A stretch of DNA of 64,000 nucleotides from Propionibacteriaceae bacterium (GTDB lineage: Bacteria; Actinomycetota; Actinomycetes; Propionibacteriales; Propionibacteriaceae). The notes under the pieces are model-generated. The model made no database searches and had not been told where the DNA came from. It worked only from the letters and a program-made list of their open reading frames with translations. Positions 29,127-37,994 of the stretch are shown here, piece by piece. The stretch's first letter is position 1, and each line of letters begins with the position of its first letter. Both the position numbers and the translations under genes were made by a program. The stretch is taken from contig JADKFR010000008.1 in the NCBI GenBank assembly GCA_016717345.1, positions 1 to 64,000 on the forward strand. Reading direction: 5' to 3'.

Positions 29127-31040
29127 TCAGCCGTTCGGGCAGCGTTGATCAAGAATGTTCTCTTGCAGCCAACTCCGGCCTTGGGCAAGGATGCGGTTCA
29201 GGTCGCGGTTCCGTCCGAACAATTCGTCAAGGCGGAAAGGTATTACTGTCGTGCCCTTTCTGTCATGGATCCACTTGGTCTCGTCGACGTGGTCACCGCG
29301 CAGCAAACACAGATCGAAGACCGCGAACCCAAGTTGCCGGAAATGGTCGTGATCGTCGAAGACCTGGAACCCCAGATATCGGAGCCGATGCTTGGGAACA
29401 TCGAGTCCACATGAAATGTAGACCTCACGTTGCGCGGCCCGAATGAAGGAGTCCAGCGGGACAGTGAAGGGAGCCGGACACTTGGCCTGGACCCACAAAT
29501 CGTCAACCGGATCCGACGAGCCGAGGTTGGGCTCCCAGGAGGGGAGGTAGGCAAGGGCGACATCCTCCTCCAGAACCTGCTGACTCAACAGCGAGGTGCG
29601 GAGGGGGTCGGAGTCATCGGCACGCCGCACCTTCACGTACAGGAGTTGCCCCCTGGAGCTTTCGCCTCTGACGCAGACGATGGAAATCGGGACCAAGCCA
29701 CCGTCCATCGCATTCTTCGCCTGAGGATGACCGAGAGGCTCCGGGAGTGCGAACCGCTCGATTCTGAACGGGGGAAAATCACCGGGTGTGAAGCGTGAGT
29801 GCTCACCTGCAGGAAATGCTTCGCAGAGAACCTCGCGGAGCGCCATCGGCCGGGCCTTCGTCTCCAGGGCGCACAGACACTCGTCAAGTGCGTCGCTGAT
29901 TCCCGAGCGCTGCCACAGCAGCACATCATTGGGCATGGCAGTCGATGGAAGAGACGAGAGACCGATCAAAGAAACATGATGACCAGAACTGCCATTCTCC
30001 TGGTTGAATCTGATGAGGCACTCCGTGTAGTTGTCCTCATACCCCAGGACCTCGAGATGTCGATGGTGCCCCGCATAAGCGGTGATTGTCTTCAGGGCTT
30101 GAGACCAGGACTGTGTGAGCGGCCCGAGCGCAGCACCGGAGTCCAGGGACGGCCGATTGCGGAGCGTGAAGTAGCGCAGGACATGGTCGTGCAGGCGGGG
30201 AGCCTCCTCGCGAATCACCGCACACAACACCGGCGGCGCGACACCGAAGATATCGACTGACCGACGATTCAGAATTTCAGATCTCAGCCGCTCCTTGACC
30301 TCGATGCCGTCCGTGATGATCAGCGGCGCGTCCCGCTTCTGATCTGGACCGGGGGTCGTCAAGGGCAGCAGCCGGACGTCCTCTCCGAGATTGTTCCCGT
30401 CCATGGATTCCGGGAGTGGTAACCCGTCCTGCTTCATCACAAACTGGAGTCTCTGTACCAGGTCTGCCAGCGTGATCTCGACTTCGGCTTCGCGCCAGAC
30501 TCTCAACAGCCTCCCGGTGAAGGCGGTGAACTCCTCGCCCGCAAGCACATAGGACGGTTCATTGTCCGGCGATGACGTCAACACAAAGGATTGAGGAATC
30601 GCGCGCGAGTCCGTGCCCGACTCGCCCAAGGACCCGACCGTCGCAGAGCCGCTGTAACAGCAATCCAGAATGACGACTTTCTGTCTTGCCGGCGAGTTCT
30701 TGATGATGTTCCGGATCGTGTCGTATTGGGCTCCGGAATACCTGGTGGCCTCGGCCGAATGGTGTGGAAGACAGAGCGTCAAGCCATGGGGCGACCGTCT
30801 CCCGTGACCGGAATAATAGAAGAGGAAGAAATCCCGCGCCCTGGACGCGTGATCGATGATGGCCTGGATCAGTTGATCCGATCCCCCAAGGTCGCACACC
30901 TCCTGTACATCAAGCCCCGAGGGAGCCTCAAGAGACGTCTTCAGCGCATTCCCGAGGGCAGACAGATTCGAGGTGATCTGTGGAAAGCTGGTGAGGTTGT
31001 CATACTCGCTGAAACCCACAAGCAGAGCGACACTCGACAT
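29127..31040 (-). CDS. Caspase-family (C14) protease with cryptic C-terminal Nudix-like domain
   Basis: 637 residues from the ATG at 31040, which follows GGAG (spacing 12); a GTG at 31133 would add 31 residues without known motifs. The first 200 residues are a bacterial caspase/metacaspase domain with the catalytic His79 in FFLFYYSGHG and Cys128 in VVILDCCYSG. A middle region (about 210-440) is not recognised. Residues about 447-607 resemble the Nudix fold of the next gene: IVCVRGESSRGQLLYVKVRR, then FIRAAQREVYISCGLDVP and FRQLGFAVFDLCLL. The EE of the Nudix box is replaced by IS, so it should bind rather than cleave. I infer that it senses a nucleotide-like ligand and triggers proteolysis. 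First gene of a six-gene minus-strand operon. Confidence 0.88.
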   Translation of the reverse strand: MSSVALLVGFSEYDNLTSFPQITSNLSALGNALKTSLEAPSGLDVQEVCDLGGSDQLIQAIIDHASRARDFFLFYYSGHGRRSPHGLTLCLPHHSAEATRYSGAQYDTIRNIIKNSPARQKVVILDCCYSGSATVGSLGESGTDSRAIPQSFVLTSSPDNEPSYVLAGEEFTAFTGRLLRVWREAEVEITLADLVQRLQFVMKQDGLPLPESMDGNNLGEDVRLLPLTTPGPDQKRDAPLIITDGIEVKERLRSEILNRRSVDIFGVAPPVLCAVIREEAPRLHDHVLRYFTLRNRPSLDSGAALGPLTQSWSQALKTITAYAGHHRHLEVLGYEDNYTECLIRFNQENGSSGHHVSLIGLSSLPSTAMPNDVLLWQRSGISDALDECLCALETKARPMALREVLCEAFPAGEHSRFTPGDFPPFRIERFALPEPLGHPQAKNAMDGGLVPISIVCVRGESSRGQLLYVKVRRADDSDPLRTSLLSQQVLEEDVALAYLPSWEPNLGSSDPVDDLWVQAKCPAPFTVPLDSFIRAAQREVYISCGLDVPKHRLRYLGFQVFDDHDHFRQLGFAVFDLCLLRGDHVDETKWIHDRKGTTVIPFRLDELFGRNRDLNRILAQGRSWLQENILDQRCPNG

Positions 31041-31236
31041 GGCGGCGTTCAGCTCCGATCGAGAATGCACTGGCCCCACGTCGCGAAGAACCCGCATTCC
31101 CGACGTGCTGACCTCAACGCTGTCAACGGGCACCTGGATCCGCCCTCATCCGCACCACAGCAGACCATGACTGGGAGCATACGCGAGTGCTCGACCCCCG
31201 TGAGATGGCTGGGGTCACGATTCGACGGGTCGGACG

Positions 31237-31911
31237 CTAGGAGCCGCACGACGTGACGACCCACATGTTCTGGACGCCTTCCAGCTTCACGACACGGGCG
31301 TCCCGCTCGCCGTCCACAGCCAGGTGGATCTCGCCGCGATCCGCGGAGTCGACGAGCCCGCAGTAGGTACCCTCAGCGCTCTGGACGCGGAGTCGCGGGG
31401 CGGCGTCCGGTGCGAACCACAGAAGTCCAGCCCCGACGAGCGTAGCGATGACGCTCACGATCACGGCGACACGTGCCACGCGCAGCCGGGCAACCACATC
31501 CGAACCGCGCCGGCGACGGAACTCATCAACAGTCCGGTACCTGTTCTCGAACTCCTCGCGCGTGATGTGTGAAGGTGTCCCGGCTGTCGCGGTCAGGGCC
31601 CACCACAGGCTGACCAGCCCGGAGATGGTGGCGAGCAAGGCCACGACGACCACCCCCGCCCGCCAGGTGGCCTCGACGGAGGTGGCGTCGGGCACCTTGA
31701 TCAGTAGGAGGCCCGCCGCGATCGAGCTGGCGACAGACGCCAAGCCCTCTTTCCACGTGGTGGCCGAGGCGGTGACCTCGTCCAGGGAGAACTGGCTGAA
31801 CCGGTCCCATTCCTGGGAGGACTGCTGCTGGGCCGCGGTGGGGGCCGGTGGAGGTACGGATGGGAACCGCCCTGCGTCGGAAACCGAAGCCTGCGGAGGG
31901 CCGGAGGTCAT
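31237..31911 (-). CDS. Three-TM membrane protein with extracytoplasmic tail
   Basis: 224 residues: a Pro/Gln-rich N-terminus (1-35), an amphipathic region WDRFSQFSLDEVTASATTWK, then TM helices at about 55-73 (LASVASSIAAGLLLI), 84-110 (AGVVVVALLATISGLVSLWW) and 148-170 (VAVIVSVIATLVGAGLLWF). Between TM2 and TM3 is a basic, Arg-rich loop (EEFENRYRTVDEFRRRRG). The C-terminal 55 residues form a possible small beta domain with two Cys. No family recognised. The start overlaps the upstream zinc-ribbon gene's stop (ATGA). It lies about 200 bp before the caspase start on the same strand and may be part of the same system. Confidence 0.6.
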   Translation of the reverse strand: MTSGPPQASVSDAGRFPSVPPPAPTAAQQQSSQEWDRFSQFSLDEVTASATTWKEGLASVASSIAAGLLLIKVPDATSVEATWRAGVVVVALLATISGLVSLWWALTATAGTPSHITREEFENRYRTVDEFRRRRGSDVVARLRVARVAVIVSVIATLVGAGLLWFAPDAAPRLRVQSAEGTYCGLVDSADRGEIHLAVDGERDARVVKLEGVQNMWVVTSCGS

Positions 31912-32264
31912 GTCGGATTCACCCCCTGCCTCCGGGCGTACACGGTGAAGCAGGCGCCGCAGCCATGCTTGTCGGGCGGCGTCCCCTCGACCTCCGGGCC
32001 GTTGCAGGTCACCACCGACGCTTCATACCCGTCCGCCTCGTCGCCGACGCCGAGGGTGCCACCCTTGACTATCGGGACCTCCGAGGAACGGTCCACGGTG
32101 AAGTGGCCCCCGCATCGTGGGCATTCGCCGCTGGCGACAAGTCGAGCGATTTCGCCCTGAACCAACAACTCCGCGTGGATGGCTCCCTGGATCTGGAGTT
32201 CGTACGCCTTGTCGGTCAAGGCCTGGGAGGGAACGCTCTCGAACCGGTATGTCACAGTCGTCAC
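31908..32264 (-). CDS. Small zinc-ribbon protein
   Basis: About 118 residues from the GTG at 32264, eight bases after AGGGG (a GTG at 32270 is also in frame). It has a CPRCGGHF pair in the middle and a second Cys set CNGPEVEGTPPDKHGCGAC near the end, so it could bind one zinc. No catalytic motif is visible and I do not recognise a family. It is coupled to the 3-TM protein by an ATGA overlap, which suggests a two-protein unit. Confidence 0.6.
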   Translation of the reverse strand: MTTVTYRFESVPSQALTDKAYELQIQGAIHAELLVQGEIARLVASGECPRCGGHFTVDRSSEVPIVKGGTLGVGDEADGYEASVVTCNGPEVEGTPPDKHGCGACFTVYARRQGVNPT

Positions 32265-32518
32265 GACCACGGCCCCTAACCTCGGAGGATGCCCAGCGGC
32301 GAAGCCGCCTGCGGGAACGTGGCAGCGACCTCTTGTTGAATCGTGTCCCTCAGCGCGCGGCTCCAGATGGCGCATTGGGACTTGTTCAGCAGACTCTCAA
32401 CAAGGGACGCCTGCCTGCGGCGTCACACTCCTCGATGGCCCTGTGCACCGCGAAGGGGCTCCCCCCCACGCAACGGACCGAGGGAGGGCGCCCGGGACCT
32501 CACCGGTACCGTTGTCCC

Positions 32519-33727
32519 ATGCCAGGATTCCTGCCCTTCCGCGCCCTCCGCTACGCCGCCGGCACCGACTTCTCCGCCGTGATCGCGCCGCCCTACGACG
32601 TCCTCTCCGAGGCCGACGTGGACGACCTGGCGGCCCGCGACGCGCACAACATCGTGGCGATCGACGTTCCACGGGGCGGGGACGACCGGTACGCGGTCGC
32701 GGCCCGCACCTTGCAGGACTGGCTCGCTGAGGGTGTCCTAGTCGTCGACGACCAGCCGGCCTTCACGATCTACCGGATGCGCTTCACTGACTCGACCGGC
32801 ACCCCGCGCACCATCGTCGGCGTGCTCGGCGGGCTGGAAGTCGTCGACCTGGACGCCGGCGGGGTGCTTCCCCACGAACGCACCACCCCCAAGGCCGTCA
32901 CCGACCGGCTCGACCTGACCCGCGCGACCGCGACCAACCTCTCCCCCGTCTGGGGGCTGTCCCTGGCCCGCGGCCTCACCGAGGCGCTCGCAACTCCCGG
33001 CGAGGTCGTCGGGGCCATGACCACCGAGGGCGTCGACCACGTCGTCGAGCGAGTGACCGACCTGGCCCGGATCGCCGAGATCAGCGCGATCCTGGCCTCC
33101 GACGACGTGCTGATCGCCGACGGCCACCACCGTTACGCGATCTCGCGGACCTACCGCGACGAGGTCCGCGCGGCCACCGGGCGACGCAACACCCTGGCGG
33201 AGTACACGCTCACGTTCGTCAACGAACTCGTCGATGACCAGCTCAGCATCGAAGCGATCCACCGGGTCTACACCAACATCTGTCTCGATGAATTGCGCGC
33301 CAACCTGTCCGGGTGCTTCGACCTCGAGCCAGCTCCGGCGCCCTCGCCGGAACTGTTGGCCGACATGGTCGCCCTCGGTCGACTCGTGCTGCTGGCCCAG
33401 GACGGCAGCGCCGAATGGCTGATCCCGAAGCCGGGGGCATTCGACGGGGTCCGGGAGCTGGACGGCGCGTACCTCGAACACGCCCTGGCCGGGTCGCGCG
33501 CCGAGGTCGGCTACCAGCACGGGCTGGACGAGACGGTCGCGCTCGTCACGTCCCAGCAGGTCAACGCCGGCATCCTGATCCGTCCCACCTCGCTCGCCGA
33601 GATCCAGCGCACCGCCCGCGAAGGCCTCCTGATGCCGCCCAAGTCGACGTTCTTCACCCCGAAACTGCGGACCGGCTTCGTGATCCGGCCCACGGAGCCG
33701 CTGCCGAGCCTCAGCTCTCGCCTCTGA
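32519..33727 (+). CDS. DUF1015 family protein
   Basis: 402 residues starting MPGFLPFRALRY at the ATG of 32519. The conserved DUF1015 blocks are present: VIAPPYDVLSEAD, VLPHERTTPKAVTDRLDL, LIADGHHRYAISRTYRDE and a C-terminal MPPKSTFFTPKLRTGFVIRP. The HHR block suggests a nucleotide- or phosphate-handling enzyme, but no activity is established that I can rely on. It is divergent from the zinc-ribbon gene and convergent with the VanZ-like gene, whose end it overlaps by 17 bp. Confidence 0.9.
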   Translation: MPGFLPFRALRYAAGTDFSAVIAPPYDVLSEADVDDLAARDAHNIVAIDVPRGGDDRYAVAARTLQDWLAEGVLVVDDQPAFTIYRMRFTDSTGTPRTIVGVLGGLEVVDLDAGGVLPHERTTPKAVTDRLDLTRATATNLSPVWGLSLARGLTEALATPGEVVGAMTTEGVDHVVERVTDLARIAEISAILASDDVLIADGHHRYAISRTYRDEVRAATGRRNTLAEYTLTFVNELVDDQLSIEAIHRVYTNICLDELRANLSGCFDLEPAPAPSPELLADMVALGRLVLLAQDGSAEWLIPKPGAFDGVRELDGAYLEHALAGSRAEVGYQHGLDETVALVTSQQVNAGILIRPTSLAEIQRTAREGLLMPPKSTFFTPKLRTGFVIRPTEPLPSLSSRL

Positions 33728-34141
33728 CGCGGGTTTCGACGAACGCGACGATGATCAGCCCCAGGCAGGCGCCAGCCGTGTTCGCCACGATGTCGTAGAG
33801 GCTCGGCGTCCGAGCCGGGAGCGCTGGGCCCTGGCAGCCCTCGATGAAGAAGCTGAACACGAACCCGACTGGCATCACCAGGTAGCGCAGTCCGGCCGGA
33901 AGGCTCAGTGCCAGCAAGAGGCCCATGGCACGAACAGCGCGACGTTGGCCAGGGATTCCACCGGCGGGTAGGTGACCACCGGAACCACCTTGCCGATCGC
34001 GACGACCCATGCCTTCAGCTGGCGATCCACCGGGACCGGCCACAACCCCACCACCGCGAGAATTGCCCCATAGGCCGCCAACAAGCCCGGCGGTGTGGCG
34101 AGCCAGTCAATCACCCGCTCACGGGTTACCCGCACCCTCAC
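33711..34141 (-). pseudogene. VanZ-like membrane protein (one-base frameshift)
   Basis: A small polytopic VanZ-type protein: TM1 GLLAAYGAILAVVGLWPVPV, the ESLANVALFVPWG block, TM3 YLVMPVGFVFSFFIEGCQ and a last helix SLYDIVANTAGACLGLIIVAF. GTG start at 34141 after GGGAGGG. The frame breaks at the CCC of 33922-33924; one added base gives 143 residues. VanZ relatives affect glycopeptide susceptibility in some bacteria, but most chromosomal ones are uncharacterised. Confidence 0.8.
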
Positions 34142-34297
34142 ACACCCTCCCCGGCCACCGACGCGGTCAGCATAAGGCGGGCCGCTCGTTGCCCCGCGCC
34201 GGTCTTGCCCGCCGCGTGTCTTCGGAATAGTGCCTGGCGACGGTTCGGTGTCCGCAACCGCGCACAGTAAGCGACGGCCGGGCCTACTCTGTCCCGC

Positions 34298-35131
34298 ATG
34301 GGAACCGACTCCATGCTGGCCGGCATCAACCTGAACCTTGGCGGCACCCACTACGCCATCCTCGACCAAGGGGCGCACGCCCTGGCCTGGCAGCCGCCCG
34401 GCGCCCGTGAGGTGTTGTGGTGTTCGCGGCTGGCCCGCTTCGAACCAGGCGTGCCCGTCCGTGGGGGCGTCCCGGTGATCTTTCCGTGGTTCGGGTCCGG
34501 TGTGGACGGCGCCCGCCGTCCGGCCCACGGCTACGCGCGGAACGCGGTCTGGCAATTGGAGGACGTGAAGGCGACCCACGGAGACCTCGACGTCAGCTAC
34601 CACCTGGAAAGCCCGCAGGCACCCGGCGTACTCGACCTGCGTGCGACCTTCACGGCGGCCGCGTTCTCGGTGGCCCTGACCGTGACCAATCGCGGCGACG
34701 AACCGTTCACGTATGAGGCGGCGCTGCACACCTACCTGGCGGTCGGCGACATCTACGAAACCCGCCTCGAGGGGCTGGACGGACTGAGCTACCTCGACAC
34801 CGTCCCCGGCGCCCTGCTCGGCCCCCACACCCAGGCGGGCGCGGTCACGTTCACCGGCGAGACGGACCGGATCTACACCCACGCCGGAACAGCGTGGGTG
34901 CACGACGACGCGTGGCAGCGGACCATCGAGGTATCCAAGGAGGGCTCGGCCTCCACCGTGGTCTGGAATCCGTGGGTCGCCAAGGCGGCAGCGATGTCCG
35001 ACTTCGGGGACGAGGAGTGGCGGCACATGCTGTGCGTCGAGGCCGGGAACCTGCGCGAGCACGCGGTCACGCTGGCGGCGGGCGGCAGTCACACGATGTC
35101 GCAGACGCTGCGGGTGGTGGCGGCGGGGTAG
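34298..35131 (+). CDS. D-hexose-6-phosphate mutarotase (YeaD-like)
   Basis: A 277-residue aldose-1-epimerase-superfamily protein. VPVRGGVPVIFPWFG, AHGYARNAVWQLE (catalytic His) and EAALHTYLAVGDI (second His) are the YeaD signatures. It interconverts anomers of glucose-6-phosphate in the cytoplasm. The length is slightly short but complete. A block of tandem repeats begins directly after the stop. Confidence 0.88.
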   Translation: MGTDSMLAGINLNLGGTHYAILDQGAHALAWQPPGAREVLWCSRLARFEPGVPVRGGVPVIFPWFGSGVDGARRPAHGYARNAVWQLEDVKATHGDLDVSYHLESPQAPGVLDLRATFTAAAFSVALTVTNRGDEPFTYEAALHTYLAVGDIYETRLEGLDGLSYLDTVPGALLGPHTQAGAVTFTGETDRIYTHAGTAWVHDDAWQRTIEVSKEGSASTVVWNPWVAKAAAMSDFGDEEWRHMLCVEAGNLREHAVTLAAGGSHTMSQTLRVVAAG

Positions 35132-35140
35132 CTGGGGTCT

Positions 35141-35251
35141 GGCCCAGGCAGGCGGCCCAGGCAGGCGGCCCAGGCAGGCGGCCCAGGCAGGCGGCCCAGG
35201 CAGGCGGCCCAGGCAGGCGGCCCAGGCAGGCGGCCCAGGCAGGCGGCCCAG
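35141..35251. repeat. 13-bp tandem array, about 8.5 copies
   Basis: The unit GGCCCAGGCAGGC is repeated head to tail without change. A 13-bp unit read through by a ribosome would cycle all frames. It sits 10 bp after the mutarotase stop. Confidence 0.9.
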
Positions 35252-35253
35252 GC

Positions 35254-35397
35254 CCCCGCGCGCGAGCCACGGTGCCTGCGGGTGGCGCTGCGGCGCCCAC
35301 GGCGCAGCCGCTGCCCCCGCGCGCGAGGCCACGGTCCGGAAGCCTGCCTAGTCGATACTCCAGCCCGACCGCTGCCCCCGCGCGCGAGCCACGGTGT
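35254..35397. repeat. Three dispersed copies of CCCCGCGCGCGAGCCACGGT
   Basis: The word CCCCGCGCGCGAGCCACGGT occurs near 35254, 35316 (with one inserted G) and 35377. The spacings of about 60 bp are too irregular, and the word too short and GC-rich, for a CRISPR. Confidence 0.75.
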
Positions 35398-35705
35398 CCG
35401 TCACGCTGCGGGCGGGCGACGACCGCGGGGGGCTCAGCCCCTGGGAGCACTCCGCCTTCTCAATCGCGCCGGTCCGGCAGAGGGCCACGCTTGCGCTGCT
35501 CGCGGTCCTGTCCGGGGTGGGCCTGGCGCCCTGCCCGAGAAGGCGCAAGGCCTCTCGCGACGCGCGGGGTCAGGCGCAGGCGATTGGGGTCGGCGACGGG
35601 CAGCTGACGGGTCCAACCCCGGTCCCTTCAACCGCCCGGCAGCCTCCGATCCCTGCGGGGCGCGGTGTTGTCAGAGACGGGTGTGGTGTTGTCAATGTCG
35701 GTGGC

Positions 35706-37094
35706 ATGGTGAAACTGTCAGACGCTATTCGTACACTTGTTCGTATGGAGATGGCGAGGGAAGGGGCACCGACCAGCGAAAGGCTGGCCGGAATCGCGAC
35801 CGCCCTCGATGCTGCCGACCACCCCGACCGCAAGGCCGGCGACAACGAGCAATTGGCCAGGGTTCGGGCGGCGGTGCGCGTGGCTGCGCGCTGCCAGAGC
35901 CTGCTGCAGCAACTTGTGGCCCTGGCCGACGCCTCCGGAGCCGCTGAGCGTGCCTATGGGACGTCGCTGGTCACCTGGTTGACGAGCGTGGAGAACTTGA
36001 CGCCCCGGGAAGCAGCCGCGCTCGTTCACGGCGGCAAGGAATTGCTTGACCTGCCCGTGATTGCTGCCGCGGCACTGGCGGGCAGCGTCCTGCCGCAGCA
36101 GGCACGAGTCATGGCCCGGGCGATGGATGAGTTGCCGGCCGACCTGCCACCCGTGACCGTTCAAGCGGCTGAGCGCCAACTTGCGGAGTGGGCGTCGAGT
36201 CACAACTCGGCAGAACTGGCGCGCCTGTCCAGCCACCTGCTGAGCCTCGTCGCACCCGAGGCTGCGGATCTCAGCACGGCAGCCCGCCTCGAACAGCAAC
36301 ACGCGGCGGCCAAGCGAGATCGGCACCTCAGCTTCTCTCGGGACGGTCAGGGGCGCCTCCTGATTCGGGGGAGTCTGCCGAGCGCCGACGGCGAGGCCTT
36401 CCAGCGCATCGTGGACTCGTACGCTGCGCAAATCAAGCGTGGGCTTGAAGCCGCCGATCCGCGGGTCGCAGCGATGTCCCCGGGGCAACGCCGGGCGGAC
36501 GGGCTGATGGCCCTGATCCATCAGCACCAGCAGAATGCCCTGGCCCCGTCCCACGGAGGGGATCGGCCGCGCGTGGTCGTCACGGTCAACTACGACGCGC
36601 TCCTGGCGAAGTGCGTGGAGGCCGAGTTGGTCGGGAGCGGTGAACGGTTACCCGCCAACGAACTCAGGCGTCTGGCGTGCGACGCCGACGTGCTCCCGGT
36701 AGTGCTGGGCGGCGCCTCGCTCCCCCTCGATGTCGGACGGGCGCAGCGGCTCGTCACCGGCCCGATCCGTGCCGCCCTGGAGGTTCGGGACGGCGGGTGC
36801 GTCTTCCCCGGGTGCGACAGGCCGCCGCAGGGCTGCGAGGCACATCACATCACCCCCTGGTGGGCGGGCGGTGCGACGGCGATCGGAAACCTGGTTCTGG
36901 TGTGCCCGCACCATCACGGATACGTCGAGCCGGGCCATGACCCGAGCGCTCAGCGATGGCAGGTCTCGCTCCATGAGGACGGGACGGCGGAGGTAATTCC
37001 GCCTGGCTTCGTCGATCCCCAACGCCGGCCCCGGGTCCACGCGCGCCTGCGAATGCGACGCGGACAGGGCCCTCGGCTGGGAAGTGCAGCATGA
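35706..37094 (+). CDS. DUF222/REP13E12-family HNH endonuclease
   Basis: 462 residues from the ATG at 35706. An alpha-helical DUF222 domain (about 20-330) is followed by an HNH motif: CVFPGCDRPPQGCEAHHITP, then WWAGGATAIGNLVLVCPHHH near residues 365-405. The zinc-binding CxxxC and the catalytic His pair are present. This is a large actinobacterial family, often multicopy and repeat-associated (13E12 repeat in mycobacteria); the role in the cell is unclear. The gene is intact and sits between repeat-rich spacers. Confidence 0.9.
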   Translation: MVKLSDAIRTLVRMEMAREGAPTSERLAGIATALDAADHPDRKAGDNEQLARVRAAVRVAARCQSLLQQLVALADASGAAERAYGTSLVTWLTSVENLTPREAAALVHGGKELLDLPVIAAAALAGSVLPQQARVMARAMDELPADLPPVTVQAAERQLAEWASSHNSAELARLSSHLLSLVAPEAADLSTAARLEQQHAAAKRDRHLSFSRDGQGRLLIRGSLPSADGEAFQRIVDSYAAQIKRGLEAADPRVAAMSPGQRRADGLMALIHQHQQNALAPSHGGDRPRVVVTVNYDALLAKCVEAELVGSGERLPANELRRLACDADVLPVVLGGASLPLDVGRAQRLVTGPIRAALEVRDGGCVFPGCDRPPQGCEAHHITPWWAGGATAIGNLVLVCPHHHGYVEPGHDPSAQRWQVSLHEDGTAEVIPPGFVDPQRRPRVHARLRMRRGQGPRLGSAA

Positions 37095-37228
37095 CCGGGC
37101 AGGGCACCAGCCTGCCCGCGACCCCGTCGCAGCGGGGGCATATGCGTCAGAAGTGGCAGAAAGATCGCGGGAACCAACGGGGCACGCGAGCGCGCCGAAC
37201 CACCCGAGGGCCAGAGCGCGCGGACCGA

Positions 37229-37306
37229 GGGGGATCGCGGGGAGCCAGGGCTGAGGGGGCTCGCGGGGAGCCAGGGCCAAGGGGGCTCGCGGGGAGCCAG
37301 GGCCAA
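37229..37306. repeat. 26-bp tandem repeat, about 3 copies
   Basis: Copies of a 26-bp unit built on GGCTCGCGGGGAGCCAGGGC follow each other with small changes in the first copy. Confidence 0.8.
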
Positions 37307-37482
37307 CAGAACCGCCCCGCGGAAGACCGCACCCGGCAGAAGAACCCGCGTCAACCAGAGCCTGCGGCGAACCAGAACCGCCAGAACAGCCCCACGGAAC
37401 CGCGGCCTGCGGCGAACCACAACGCGGAAGGCAACCTGGGCCAGGAACTGGCGCGAGCAACCATGGGCAGGCAACGCGGGCT

Positions 37483-37572
37483 ACCACTCACGGGCACCGA
37501 CAACGCGCGAGCAACCACTCACGGGCACCGACAACGCGCGAGCAACCACTCACGGGCACCGACAACGCGCAG
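37483..37572. repeat. 31-bp tandem repeat, about 2.9 copies
   Basis: The unit begins CCACTCACGGGCACCGACAA and runs 31 bp; copies start at 37483, 37514 and 37545 and are identical. There are no spacers, so this is not a CRISPR. Confidence 0.9.
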
Positions 37573-37994
37573 GAAGCCAGAGTGCAGACAACTCACGAGA
37601 TCCGCACGCGGGTGTCTTCGAGCGTCGCCCACATCGTCCACTCCTGGAACCGACGCGTTCCGGGAGGAACCCACGCGCGGCTGGCAGCGCGCGGGACCAA
37701 CCGGGAGGCGGTCCGCGTGGGGGACCAACGCGCGAGCCCGGTGCGCCCGGATCTGTCCAACAACTCCTCAAGGGCGCTCGCCACCCACCACCCACCCACC
37801 GCCCACCTCGGCACGCCCGGCCCGCGCGAGCGCGCGGCAGTCCCCGCTCCGAGCCCGCACGACGCGGCCCGGGAAACGTCTGCGAACGCGGGACCCCGGG
37901 CCGCTGGCGACGGAAAAGGTCGACGAGTTGGCAACCCGGGGCCCGAGGATTCTGTAGCGTAGGGCGGGAGTCCAGCCCAGCGTCGAGGAGTGAG

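Larger units (their letters stand above)
35132..35705. other. Gene-free, repeat-rich spacer
   Basis: 574 bp without a supportable gene. It contains a 13-bp tandem array and three copies of a 20-bp GC-rich word, listed separately. Open frames here are low-complexity consequences of the repeats. Confidence 0.6.
37095..37994. other. 900-bp gene-free, repeat-rich spacer
   Basis: Low-complexity, G/C-skewed sequence with two short tandem arrays. A long open frame (37091-37957) overlaps the nuclease stop by ATGA, but its Arg/Pro/Gln/Thr-rich product mirrors the repeats and I do not accept it as a gene. The end should contain the promoter of the CoA-transferase gene. Confidence 0.6.

Noticed and set aside
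33905..35332. A 475-codon minus-strand open frame across the mutarotase gene and the 13-bp array
   Set aside because: It is antisense to a well-recognised gene and its start is in tandem repeats; only its last part coincides with the real VanZ-like gene.
35254..35397. Three 20-bp repeats at about 60-bp spacing as a CRISPR remnant
   Set aside because: The word is GC-rich without dyad symmetry, one copy carries an insertion, and no cas genes are near.
37483..37572. 31-bp repeats as a CRISPR array
   Set aside because: The copies touch head to tail with no spacers and no cas genes are present.
37091..37957. A 288-codon open frame whose ATG overlaps the nuclease stop (ATGA)
   Set aside because: The product is Arg/Pro/Thr/Gln low complexity, mirrors the tandem repeats of the spacer, has no domain, and third-base GC does not look coding. 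The overlap is probably chance.
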